Shown: positions 1-7,594, counted from the stretch's first letter. The stretch is DNA of 64,000 nucleotides from Scybalosoma faecavium (GCA_018716135.1 DVKG01000001.1:1-64000), one strand, 5' to 3'. Notes: generated by a model not told the origin, from the letters alone. A program made the numbers and translations.

Positions 1-158
1 AGCTGTCCCCTCGTAAAAGTGGCCTGTTTTTTGGTTAAGGAATAGGACAACCGAGGGGCCGAGGCTCAAAAAAGCCCGGAATATCAAGGAAAATCATCGC
101 TCAGACGATTGAAATACGGCCTCAAAGCCGCTCGTCGCGCGCCTCAGTTCTCCAAGAG
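1..158. other. Unassigned left edge
   Basis: No complete gene fits here. A short plus-strand reading frame is open from about base 46 to a TAA at 160-162 and ends in a basic tail (…APQFSKR), but an in-frame TAG lies at 43-45 and there is no start codon with a ribosome-binding site. It may be the decayed 3' end of a gene lying to the left, or simple intergenic DNA; the sequence does not decide. Confidence 0.2.
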
Positions 159-280
159 ATAATCTTTTCGGTTATTACGCGCTCACTCATGTGGGCGCTT
201 TTTTGTATCTTTATTTTACTTTTACTGAAAGACTAAATTTCATGCAAACATGCGCCTGCGCATTGCAAATCCATGCTAAA
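159..280 (+). repeat. Intergenic repeat, copy A
   Basis: About 120 bp that recurs with small changes at 1081-1210. Both copies contain, in the same order, an AT-rich hairpin around a TTTCG-like loop, a GC-rich terminator hairpin with a T run, the block GAAAGACTAAATTT, and the block AAACATNCGCCTGCNCATT. Each copy starts at or just after a stop codon and ends upstream of the next gene's ribosome-binding site, so it behaves as a terminator plus leader cassette. Function beyond the terminator is not known. Confidence 0.8.
179..204 (+). terminator. Rho-independent terminator in repeat A
   Basis: Stem GCGCTCAC / GTGGGCGC (8 bp, one T-G wobble) around the loop TCAT, followed by six T residues. Confidence 0.8.
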
Positions 281-364
281 TAATCATTACGTTAATCTGC
301 GTTGCTTGCCGCAACGGAGTGAATAACAGTATAATCAACCCATCAAAAGCAAGGAGGTACTTGT

Positions 365-1026
365 ATGCTGGGAGATAAGATAATATAAAAGCGCTCCGAA
401 AGAAGAAGGGTTACTCACAGGAAACGCTCGCAGAGCATCTTCATGTGGTGAGACAGACAATTTCAAAATGGGAAAAACAGCTTTCTGTGCCGGACGCAGA
501 GATGCTGGAACGTATCGCAGAAGTGTTTGAAGTCCCCGTCAGCACGCTTCTCGGCAAGGACATACCGGATAATGCCGAAAAGGCAGAAGAAAACAGAGAA
601 AGTGAAGTTGCAAAGCAGCTGGCCATCCTGAATGAGAGCTTGGCCAGACAGAGCGTCCGGCGCAAGACAATTATTAAAAAAAGCGCTATCGGTATAGCGA
701 TTGCCCTTTTTGTGCTGATAATCGCCTATATGTTCTTCTATTGGCGCTTTCATATCCTTCCGCGGGAGAACGCAGTGCTTACGACAACGACGCTCACTTG
801 TGAGCTTGATGGTGAAACCTACACCTACGGAGTGACCTACGATGAGAATTTTCAAATCTGGTATGAGGGCGGGGACGCTTTTATTTCACATCACGTCCAG
901 ACGGATAAGTATGATGACGCCAACGTGTTGATTGCCCAAATCGAGGATTACTTTACCGACCGCGGAGGCACTTGCAAAACAAAGATTGAGGATGAGCCGC
1001 AAACCGCGCAGGCAGAAAATCAATAA
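365..1026 (+). pseudogene. XRE-family HTH membrane regulator, frameshifted at its N-terminus
   Basis: The expected start is ATG 365, seven bases after the strong ribosome-binding site AAGGAGGT (351-358); it gives M-L-G-D-K-I-I and then hits TAA at 386-388. The XRE helix-turn-helix (ALRKKKGYSQETLAEHL, then RQTISKWE) continues from 391 in another frame, so a 1-2 base indel around 382-390 breaks the gene. The first usual start in the second frame is GTG 445, inside the recognition helix, with no ribosome-binding site. After the HTH come a linker, one membrane helix (about residues 74-95 counted from GTG 445) and an extracytoplasmic C-terminal domain of about 95 residues. The family usually acts as a DNA-binding regulator, here membrane-anchored. 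It lies between the two copies of the intergenic repeat. A sequencing error or programmed frameshift could also explain the break. Confidence 0.7.
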
Positions 1027-1080
1027 AGCAGCTTGGCAAACTGTTTTCGAAAATCTCCGGCGAACATTATTAAGCAAGCA

Positions 1081-1210
1081 ATAATCTTTCGGATTATTTC
1101 GCGCTCACTCATGTGGGCGCTTTTTTATCTTTATTTTTCTTTTACTTACTTTTATTGAAAGACTAAATTTAACGCAAACATACGCCTGCACATTACAAAT
1201 CCCTGCTAAA
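1081..1210 (+). repeat. Intergenic repeat, copy B
   Basis: Second copy of the cassette at 159-280, by eye close to 90% identical. Its AT-rich hairpin (AATAATC / GATTATT) is perfect here, and a short CTTTTACTTA insertion distinguishes it from copy A. It sits between the broken HTH gene and the SIR2 gene. Confidence 0.8.
1101..1126 (+). terminator. Rho-independent terminator in repeat B
   Basis: The same GCGCTCAC / GTGGGCGC stem with TCAT loop and six T residues as in copy A. It would end transcription of the HTH gene before the SIR2 gene. Confidence 0.8.
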
Positions 1211-1266
1211 ATTAATACGGCAAACATTCGGCTCGACATGCGATGTGCAAGGAGGGATTTTTCAGC

Positions 1267-2145
1267 ATGGCTAAAACAGAACGCCGCCCGCAAGTTCTGC
1301 TGCTCGGCAACGGTCTCAATCAGGCCTACGGTGCTTCTTCATGGGATCAGCTTATGAAAACACTTTCCATCCGCACAGATCTCCCCGATAAGCTAAGCAT
1401 ACCGCGCCCTCTCCAGGCAGTCCTCGTGACAAACGACACGGTTGACACAACTATGAAGCGCCACGCGAACGCTCTTTACGGCGGGGCGGACAATCCTGAA
1501 ATGGCAGATATACTGCGCCGGCTTCTCTCTATCGGCTTCGATCATATTCTGACAACAAACTACAGCTACGAGCTGGAGGACGCCGCTCTTCCCGGCGTGG
1601 CAAAAAGCGAATACAAGCTAAAAAAGCTGATGCGGCATACGAGCGAAGTATCCCGCGCCAACTCTAAATATCTGCTGCATACTTATAACGAGGTTGAATA
1701 CAACGGCAAAACAAACAACATCTGGCACATCCACGGCGAAGCGCGCAAGCCCGACAGCATGATAATAGGTCATTACTATTATGCCAACTTGCTGTACCGC
1801 TACAGAAGCCTTTTGAATAAACACAGCGCTTCGCATTTTAAGCAATCCGGAAAAATCACCAGTTGGCTGGACGCTTTTGTAGCAGGAGACATATATATAC
1901 TCGGATTCGGCTTCGACGTGTCTGAAATGGATCTATGGTGGCTTCTCAATAGAAAAAAATGTTCCGGCGCGGGAGATGTTTACTTTTTCGAGCCGGAAAA
2001 CTGTATATTCGACGAAAAGGCAGAGCTTCTCAAGCTTTTCAACGTTCGGCTTTGCAGCTTTGGTTTCAGAAAAAAAGATGTGAATTATATAGACTTTTAC
2101 AAAACGGCCATAGCCAAGCTGGAAGATATGATGTTGACAGAATAA
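1267..2145 (+). CDS. Stand-alone SIR2-like domain protein
   Basis: This 292-residue protein has the Rossmann signature LLLGNGLN near residues 11-18, a conserved HIHGE near 153-157 and the late motif GFGFDVSEMD near 213, which match the bacterial SIR2_2 family. Members bind or hydrolyse NAD+, and several are effectors of anti-phage systems (ThsA, DSR and others). No membrane segment, second domain or partner gene is visible. ATG 1267 is chosen because AAGGAGGG ends ten bases upstream; ATG 1243 would overlap that site. The gene is isolated by the terminator of repeat B upstream and is convergent with the TetR gene, whose stop codon directly abuts this one. A defence role is inference; an NAD+-dependent housekeeping role is also possible. 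Confidence 0.75.
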   Translation: MAKTERRPQVLLLGNGLNQAYGASSWDQLMKTLSIRTDLPDKLSIPRPLQAVLVTNDTVDTTMKRHANALYGGADNPEMADILRRLLSIGFDHILTTNYSYELEDAALPGVAKSEYKLKKLMRHTSEVSRANSKYLLHTYNEVEYNGKTNNIWHIHGEARKPDSMIIGHYYYANLLYRYRSLLNKHSASHFKQSGKITSWLDAFVAGDIYILGFGFDVSEMDLWWLLNRKKCSGAGDVYFFEPENCIFDEKAELLKLFNVRLCSFGFRKKDVNYIDFYKTAIAKLEDMMLTE

Positions 2146-2709
2146 TCAGCTGCCCACATTGTTCATTATCATATCCGCAATTTCTTCTGTGCTGACATCC
2201 GTATCCTTCATGAGCCAGTATAGCATTATCCCCCAGCTCCCCATGCTCTTATATATGTACTCGTATTTTGCATCTCGTTTTTCCTGTATTGCATTCATAC
2301 GATTTCGTTCGTCTAAAGATCTGCGTCCCATCTCGATAAGAAACTCCTGCTGTAAATTCAGGTCTTCGCTTCTGTCAAACAGCACGCGCAGCGTCGCTCT
2401 CTTCTCGTACATATAATCCAGAAGATTTTTTATCGCCGTTCTGCCCTCTTTTTTATTTTCCGCTCTGTCTCCCCCTTTGGCAGGCAGGTCTTCCAGATAT
2501 GAGGACATCTCCGCAATTATAGTCTTTTCGAGCTTTTTAATCTGATCATGAGGATTGTCATAATGAGCATAATACGTAGATCTGTTTATGTCAGCGCGAT
2601 CACATATTTCTTTGACTGTGATTCTGGACAGAGGCTTCTCTCTCAAAACCTCGAGCAGACTTTCATTCAAAACCATTTGTGTATATTTAACTCTCCTGTC
2701 TCGCGACAT
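2146..2709 (-). CDS. TetR/AcrR-family transcriptional regulator
   Basis: The 187-residue protein starts with a TetR-type HTH (ITVKEICDRADINRSTYYAHY, residues about 30-50) followed by an all-helical ligand-binding region. ATG 2709 is preferred over an ATG 13 codons upstream because GGGGGAG lies six bases before it. The protein is divergent from the efflux gene at 2970, with a palindrome between them, which suggests that it represses the pump and probably itself, and is released by a pump substrate. Its C-terminal half is of the type often annotated as TetR C-terminal-like in Firmicutes. The ligand cannot be read from sequence. Confidence 0.85.
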   Translation of the reverse strand: MSRDRRVKYTQMVLNESLLEVLREKPLSRITVKEICDRADINRSTYYAHYDNPHDQIKKLEKTIIAEMSSYLEDLPAKGGDRAENKKEGRTAIKNLLDYMYEKRATLRVLFDRSEDLNLQQEFLIEMGRRSLDERNRMNAIQEKRDAKYEYIYKSMGSWGIMLYWLMKDTDVSTEEIADMIMNNVGS

Positions 2710-2819
2710 TTTTTCTCCCCCGCTTTTACATATTTTCTGTTTGTTCATTTCTAATATATATCAGCTAAACAATAAAGTCAATAAAACACATGCAGCTGTT
2801 TTTTAAATTATTTATATTT

Positions 2820-2850
2820 TAAACAACACATTTAGCATATATGTTGTTTA
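2820..2850. promoter_or_regulatory. Candidate TetR operator
   Basis: Perfect inverted repeat TAAACAACA (2820-2828) / TGTTGTTTA (2842-2850) with a 13-base spacer, in the AT-rich divergent region between the TetR gene and the efflux pump. The right arm overlaps a possible -35 (TTGTTT, 2844-2849) for the pump. Binding by this TetR is inferred from position. Confidence 0.5.
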
Positions 2851-2969
2851 ACTTACAAAAACTTATAAATTAATGGTTGAATGACCTATACAAATGCTGT
2901 AAAATACTCTCTGAAAACGCCCAACATATTGTCGGGTGTTTTACATTACGTCTATCAAGGAGGAGAAAC

Positions 2970-4376
2970 ATGACTACTTCTGAAACTCCAATAGCAGGTA
3001 AGCAGCGCACGCTGATGTTTGTCACTCTCATGCTAGGCATGGTGGCGTCCGCCATGACTTCGTCAGCAGTCAACAACGCCCTGCCCAGCATCATGTCAGA
3101 TTTCAGCGTAAACGCAGCCACTGCACAATGGCTCGTCAGCGCATACAATCTGGTCTCCGGTATCATGATCCCGGCGACTGCTTTTTTAATTAAGAGATTT
3201 AAAAACAAAACACTGTATCTCGCGTCTATTATACTTTTCGCCGGCGGGTCTTTAATATCCGGCGTTTCTTTTAACTTCGTTATGCTGCTCGCGGGCAGAG
3301 TTTTGCAGGCCTGCGGCTATGGCATAATGCTGTCGTTCATACAGGTTCTCCTTCTCGGCATTTATCCGCCCGAAAGACACGGCTTCATAATGGGAATATA
3401 CGGTCTCGCAGGTATGGTCGCTCCTGTTATCGCGCCTACTCTCACAGGATTCATAATAGATTCCATGGGATGGCATATGGTATTTATACTGTTCGCCGCA
3501 ATCGCAGCGATAGACATAGTACTTGCATTTATATTCGTCAAAAATATTACAGATACCGTAAAAGAACAATTCGACACAATCTCCATGATTCTTGCCGCAA
3601 TAGGCTTCGTTGCAATAATAATGGGTTTGAGCAATATGTCTTCCTATCCTTTCTTCAGCGTCAACTGCGGATTGCTGATACTCGTAGGCGCAATTTCACT
3701 TGTAGCCTTCACTTTCAAGCAGCTTAAATCCAAGAAAATACTGCTGAACCTGCGCGTGTTCAAGATACCTACTTTTACTATCTCAGTTATTCTGAACGCA
3801 CTGGTATATTTTATACTCATGGGCAACTCGGTGCTGCTGCCTCTGTTTATACAGGATCTCCGCGGCTTCTCCGCAGTAGATTACGCTTTTATAACTCTGC
3901 CCGGGTCTATAATTTCCGCTGTGACTTCACTCGCAGCAGGAAAACTATTCGACAAGCTCGGAGCTAAAATACCGCTGAGCTTCGGATTCGCTCTCATGAT
4001 AATCGGAAGTGCAATGCGCTTTGGTTCCAACGCAGCTACATCCATGTTTACAATAGGCTTCTCCTATGCTCTGACAAACTGCGGCTCCGCATGCATAATG
4101 ATGCCCGCTACCACCTTCGGCCTCAGCAGACTCAGCAACGACGACAGAGTTCACGGCTCTGCCATCCTTTCCACTCTGCGGAACATCTTCGGCGCAATGG
4201 GTTCAGCTCTGTGCGTCGTAATCATGTCACTGGTTGCCTCCGGCATGACATCCTCCGGCTCTGCAGAAGCTCAGATGAGCGGCATGTCATTCACTTACAT
4301 CATTCTTTGCGCTATGAGCGTAGTCGGAATTATAGTCGCTATTTTCAGTGTAAAAGGCAAAAAGAAGCTCGCCTAA
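2970..4376 (+). CDS. MFS efflux transporter, DHA2 (14-helix) family
   Basis: A 468-residue, very hydrophobic protein with about 14 membrane helices, as expected for the EmrB/QacA-type drug:H+ antiporters. The N-terminal stretch NNALPSIMSDF with QWLVSAY matches the first-loop region typical of DHA2 pumps. ATG 2970 follows AAGGAGGAG by five bases; the reading frame is open further upstream but without a ribosome-binding site. It probably exports a toxic compound across the cytoplasmic membrane under control of the divergent TetR regulator. The substrate is unknown. Confidence 0.85.
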   Translation: MTTSETPIAGKQRTLMFVTLMLGMVASAMTSSAVNNALPSIMSDFSVNAATAQWLVSAYNLVSGIMIPATAFLIKRFKNKTLYLASIILFAGGSLISGVSFNFVMLLAGRVLQACGYGIMLSFIQVLLLGIYPPERHGFIMGIYGLAGMVAPVIAPTLTGFIIDSMGWHMVFILFAAIAAIDIVLAFIFVKNITDTVKEQFDTISMILAAIGFVAIIMGLSNMSSYPFFSVNCGLLILVGAISLVAFTFKQLKSKKILLNLRVFKIPTFTISVILNALVYFILMGNSVLLPLFIQDLRGFSAVDYAFITLPGSIISAVTSLAAGKLFDKLGAKIPLSFGFALMIIGSAMRFGSNAATSMFTIGFSYALTNCGSACIMMPATTFGLSRLSNDDRVHGSAILSTLRNIFGAMGSALCVVIMSLVASGMTSSGSAEAQMSGMSFTYIILCAMSVVGIIVAIFSVKGKKKLA

Positions 4377-4391
4377 GCAAATAAAAAAACC

Positions 4392-4421
4392 TTGACAATC
4401 CCATACATCATGCTATACAAT
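4392..4421 (+). promoter_or_regulatory. Promoter of tRNA-Ala
   Basis: TTGACA (4392-4397) and TATACA (4414-4419) with a 16-base spacer, or TACAAT two bases later with 18. The tRNA starts about 12 bases after the -10. Confidence 0.75.
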
Positions 4422-4431
4422 GATGCTGTAT

Positions 4432-4508
4432 TGGGCATTAGCTCAGCTGGCTAGAGTGCCACACTGGCAGTGTGGAAGTCACCGGTTCGAATCCGGTATG
4501 CTCCACCA
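4432..4508 (+). tRNA. tRNA-Ala (anticodon GGC)
   Basis: A full cloverleaf can be drawn: acceptor TGGGCAT / ATGCTCC, D arm GCTC…GAGT, anticodon stem CCACA / TGTGG with loop CTGGCAG (anticodon GGC), T arm ACCGG / CCGGT and encoded CCA. The alanine identity pair G3-T70 is present. Position 1 is T where tRNA-Ala normally has G, so the 1-72 pair is T-C, and the D stem closes with a G-T. The AT-rich accessory block begins about 200 bases downstream. Confidence 0.9.
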
Positions 4509-4516
4509 AAGCAATC

Positions 4517-4549
4517 AAATCCGAACCCGATGCTAATGGGTTCGGATTT
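4517..4549 (+). terminator. Hairpin after tRNA-Ala
   Basis: Perfect 12-bp inverted repeat AAATCCGAACCC / GGGTTCGGATTT with a 9-base loop just after the tRNA. The following T-run is poor (TGTTATATATTT), so termination is likely but not certain. Confidence 0.6.
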
Positions 4550-4711
4550 GTTATATATTTCAGCATTTCCCAGAATAAAGCATAAAGCAGAAAGTGCAAA
4601 AAATAAACGCCAATACATAGCTCCTCCATAATCACTTAGTTTATTGGAGAGGCCTTCTATTATCCGGATGAGCTGTGATATAATGAAAAATATGCCAAGG
4701 AGGTATAATCT

Positions 4712-5278
4712 GTGATTCCGATAATTATAATGGCTATTGAAAACGAAAATGACAGAGAGTTCATGATTCGTTTGTACGAAAAAAATAAAAAACTGATATA
4801 TTATACAGCTCAGAGCATTGTACGTGATAAATATATTGCAGAGGAGATAGTTCAAAATACTCTTGTAAAACTAATTGAAAATATTGAAAAAACAAGACAA
4901 ATAGAATGCTGCGTTTTACCCGCTTATCTCGTCATATATGTTAAGAGAATATGCTTTGATTATTTAAAACATAAAAAGGTCGAAAACAAACATACGGCTC
5001 ATAGCATTAATGATGAACGACTTAATTTTGAATACGAAGACGCGGACTTTAATGTTGAAAATTCTGTTTTGCTGAAGCTCGATGTAGAAAAGCTGAAAGG
5101 TCTTTTGGTGCAGCTGCCTGACAAATATAGAGATTTATTGAATTACAAATATCTCTTAGAGTTGACAGATACAGAAATCGCGGAACTCATCGGAATCAAG
5201 AAGGATAGCGTAAGGCAATATCTTACCCGCGCCCGCAGAGCGGTTTATGCTCTGTATCAGGAGGATGGAAATGACTGA
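4712..5278 (+). CDS. ECF-type RNA polymerase sigma factor
   Basis: This 188-residue protein has sigma region 2 (about residues 25-90, with the DKYIAEEIVQNTL stretch) and region 4 (about 128-180, LPDKYRDLLNYKY followed by the HTH TDTEIAELIGIKKDSVRQYL). No region 3 is present, as in ECF sigma factors. GTG 4712 is seven bases after AAGGAGGT; the first ATG (4730) is too far from it. The gene is AT-rich with lysine AAA and leucine TTA/TTG codons unlike the flanking core genes, suggesting horizontal acquisition. It overlaps the next gene by eight bases, the usual layout for a sigma factor with its membrane anti-sigma. Target promoters are unknown; the secreted-protein gene at 6093 is a candidate. 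Confidence 0.85.
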   Translation: MIPIIIMAIENENDREFMIRLYEKNKKLIYYTAQSIVRDKYIAEEIVQNTLVKLIENIEKTRQIECCVLPAYLVIYVKRICFDYLKHKKVENKHTAHSINDERLNFEYEDADFNVENSVLLKLDVEKLKGLLVQLPDKYRDLLNYKYLLELTDTEIAELIGIKKDSVRQYLTRARRAVYALYQEDGND

Positions 5279-6005
5279 ACACATTAGGGAATATGAAGAC
5301 GCTCTATTTAAGGCGGCGATTTATGAGATGGCTAAAGATGAGAGCAAGGTACTCGTGGACAAAATGAATCTCCAAGAAGCCGAGGCGCCTTCAGAGCTTT
5401 TAGATAAGCGAGTTCACAATATGATGACTACTGAATTAAAAAAGAGCCGAACAAAAAAATTCGGCAAAAAAGCACGCAAAACAGCGATGCGCGCTGTTGT
5501 TGTCATTATGGCAATCGTAACAGTAAGCTTTACCGTTACTATGTCTGTGGAAGCCCTCAGATCACGTTTCGTCAGCTTTCTCATGACGTTTACACCGAGA
5601 TATACAGAGTTACAGTTGCAAGAATATGATGAAAACGGGAATGTACTCGAAGGCGGGCAGCCTATAAAAATGAAGGATGTTTATGTACCATCTTATATTC
5701 CGGCCGGCTTTGAGATTATATCAATGAATACGTATAACTCCGAATCTGATATAGTATACCAAAACGACAAGGGAGAGCAAATTTCCTTTACCTCAGCGTC
5801 CGGCACTTCTGTTACACAGGTCGACACAGAAAATGCCGATAATATCGAAACGATCGATATTTCAGGCAGCAAAGGACTGCTTGTGGAAAAAGAAGGGCTC
5901 ACCACTGTTATTTGGTCGGCCGGCAATCATTATTTCGTGCTTATGAGCCAGCTCAGCAAAGAGGAAACGATAAAAATAGCTAAAAGCGTCGTAAAAGAAA
6001 AATAA
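5271..6005 (+). CDS. DUF4367-type membrane protein, probable anti-sigma factor
   Basis: The protein of 244 residues has a cytoplasmic N-terminal region (about 80 residues), one membrane helix (about residues 82-104), and an extracytoplasmic domain with the DUF4367 pattern (YVPSYIPAGFEI … KGLLVEKEG … IWSAGNHYFVL). Such proteins accompany ECF sigma factors in Firmicutes. ATG 5271 is six bases after AGGAGG; translation is coupled to the sigma gene because the two overlap. The inferred role is to hold the sigma factor inactive until an envelope signal is sensed. The N-terminus does not show a clear zinc-binding anti-sigma motif, so binding is inferred from context. Confidence 0.75.
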   Translation: MTEHIREYEDALFKAAIYEMAKDESKVLVDKMNLQEAEAPSELLDKRVHNMMTTELKKSRTKKFGKKARKTAMRAVVVIMAIVTVSFTVTMSVEALRSRFVSFLMTFTPRYTELQLQEYDENGNVLEGGQPIKMKDVYVPSYIPAGFEIISMNTYNSESDIVYQNDKGEQISFTSASGTSVTQVDTENADNIETIDISGSKGLLVEKEGLTTVIWSAGNHYFVLMSQLSKEETIKIAKSVVKEK

Positions 6006-6029
6006 ATTAAAAAAATATCAAAAACAGTG

Positions 6030-6058
6030 TTGCACATTGCCCTACTTAGTCGTTATAT
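6030..6058 (+). promoter_or_regulatory. Candidate promoter of the small secreted protein
   Basis: TTGCAC (6030-6035) and TTATAT (6053-6058) with a 17-base spacer, 35 bases upstream of ATG 6093. A sigma-A type reading is plausible; an ECF-type promoter is not excluded. Confidence 0.4.
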
Positions 6059-6092
6059 GTATTAGAAGCATAAAACAAGGAGGGCTTTTTAT

Positions 6093-6527
6093 ATGAAAAA
6101 ATTATTATATATTTTGCTTGCCATGGTTATGACGTGCATAGCTATTCCGACTTTGGCGGCTGAAATCACGTCGGGCGAGGATGCAGGCTTGATTATTACT
6201 GAGCGTTTTGTCAAGCTTAGCGAGGCCAAAGCAGGAATTAGTATTAACAACAAAACAGCAACATGCACAGGTCTTGCAAAAGCACAGGACAGCAGCTTTA
6301 AAATTAATATCACCATGAGATTGCAGCAAAAGTCGGGGACAAGCTGGAACACAATTTCGACATGGACCGGCACGGGATCAGGGCTTACGGGTGCAAGATT
6401 AAACAAAACAAAAAACTCGCTGTCTTCGGGAACATATAGGACGAGTCTCTATGTGAGTGTATTTGATTCCAACAATAAATTTGTTGAAAGCACAACTGTC
6501 AATTCCGCTTCAAGCATCGTGAAATAA
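6093..6527 (+). CDS. Small secreted protein of unknown function
   Basis: This 144-residue protein begins with a clear signal peptide (residues 1-23; charged MKK, hydrophobic core, cleavage near TLAAE). The mature part is rich in Ser, Thr and Asn and alternates in a way that suggests a small beta-sandwich (INITMRLQQKSGTSWNTIST, GTYRTSLYVSVFD). It resembles the small secreted Firmicute proteins grouped as DUF6147, but I am not certain. AAGGAGGG precedes ATG 6093. It lies directly after the sigma/anti-sigma pair in the same AT-rich block, so it may belong to that regulon. Confidence 0.6.
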   Translation: MKKLLYILLAMVMTCIAIPTLAAEITSGEDAGLIITERFVKLSEAKAGISINNKTATCTGLAKAQDSSFKINITMRLQQKSGTSWNTISTWTGTGSGLTGARLNKTKNSLSSGTYRTSLYVSVFDSNNKFVESTTVNSASSIVK

Positions 6528-6589
6528 CGGCGCTTATTGTTCAAGGGGCTTTTGATAAGATTATTTCAGTATCTTTACCAGCTTAAGGA

Positions 6590-6750
6590 GATATTTTTCA
6601 ATAAGGGGCGCCGCCCCGTCATTCAACAAGTGAACGAGAGGCGAAACCTCTTAGGGCTTCAGTGGCGGATTGTACCGCCACTGAAGACTTAGATGGAACC
6701 CGCCGCCTATAGAGGCGGGGAGACATCTGTTCGCGGTTATATTTCCTAAG
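6590..6750 (+). ncRNA. Highly structured repeat, possible IS200/IS605-type end or omega-RNA-like remnant
   Basis: No coding frame of note. Successive hairpins are visible: GGGGC/GCCCC (6604-6617), GAGG/CCTC (about 6636-6650), an 11-bp perfect stem CTTCAGTGGCG / CGCCACTGAAG (about 6657-6687), and CCCGCC / GGCGGG (about 6700-6719). The block ends in GGGGAGACATCTGTTCGCGGTTA; a similar end (GGGGACGTCTGTTCACGGTTA) lies at 47967-47987. Stacked hairpins ending in a guide-like tail resemble the right end of IS200/IS605 elements and their omega RNAs, but no tnpA or tnpB is present. The first hairpin region also matches 36602-36628 in reverse orientation. Confidence 0.4.
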
Positions 6751-6833
6751 CTGGTATTATACGCCAGCAATTATACAAAACAATAGCTCTCAACCGGCAT
6801 AGGTCGAAATATTTGAAATGGAGATGCGTTTAT

Positions 6834-7439
6834 ATGTTATCAAATTTGATTGAATTGGTTGGATTGCAATTATCACAAGTGATACAATGGGAGCTTATAG
6901 TGCTTCCTATATATTTGATTGCAAGAATTATATTAATAAAGCGCTCAGCCAAAACTATTTCCGGCATTTTTTGCAGGAGAGAAGCCTTACTTCTGGTTTT
7001 TTGCTTATATATAGTGTTTTTACTATCAATAACTATACTACCTCATTTTTCAGAAAGCCTGAAATTATACTATCCTGACGGCACCTTTGGGACAGAAAAA
7101 ATCACATGGGAATACATAACTGCTATAATCACACCCGGAAATATTTTCTGCAGTGCAGCTCATTCTTTTCAATATAATGGAGGAATGTCTTTTTTGATAA
7201 ACATTTTAGGAAACATCATCCTGTTCATCCCTTTCGGGTTTCTTTTTTCTATGCTATATAACAAATCTATAAAAGCAAATCTGATATTAGGTGTGAGCTT
7301 ATCTTTATTTATTGAAATCTTTCAATTATTTACTCCGCGCGCTTCTGATATTGATGATGTATTTCTCAATGCAGCGGGAATGATGATTGGCTGCATTGTT
7401 TTTCGTAAAATTATAAAAATCAATAAAAATAAAATTTAA
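6834..7439 (+). CDS. VanZ-like membrane protein
   Basis: The protein of 201 residues has about five membrane helices and the VanZ pattern: NILGNIILFIPFGFLF in the middle and EIFQLFTPRASDIDDVFLNAAGMMIG near the end. VanZ proteins are linked to low-level glycopeptide resistance, but most homologues have no proven function. ATG 6834 is chosen because GGAG lies ten bases upstream. Codon use is AT-rich like the other genes of this block. It is transcribed alone, after the structured repeat. Confidence 0.75.
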   Translation: MLSNLIELVGLQLSQVIQWELIVLPIYLIARIILIKRSAKTISGIFCRREALLLVFCLYIVFLLSITILPHFSESLKLYYPDGTFGTEKITWEYITAIITPGNIFCSAAHSFQYNGGMSFLINILGNIILFIPFGFLFSMLYNKSIKANLILGVSLSLFIEIFQLFTPRASDIDDVFLNAAGMMIGCIVFRKIIKINKNKI

Positions 7440-7565
7440 CTATTCTGATATTGTATCGAATATAGAATGAGTATCTCAGACGCAGCGCGGCCCGTCCCAC
7501 TGCCATTCTATCTTTGCCTTCACGCCTGCATTCAGCACATACACTATTTTTAGCCGCCGTCCCTA

Positions 7566-7594
7566 TTGCAAAATCAGGCTTGCTATGATATAAT
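7566..7594 (+). promoter_or_regulatory. Promoter of rplS
   Basis: TTGCAA (7566-7571) and TATAAT (7589-7594) with a 17-base spacer and a TGA extension before the -10. The resulting leader is about 65 bases. I cannot recognise a known L19 leader structure in it with confidence. Confidence 0.75.

Noticed and set aside
4451..4855. Minus-strand open frames over tRNA-Ala and the sigma factor start
   Set aside because: They read through the tRNA and include the well-known spurious peptide produced by antisense tRNA frames.
4432..7440. Integrative element with attL/attR at tRNA-Ala
   Set aside because: No integrase, and no repeat of the tRNA 3' end was found downstream; only composition and position support it.
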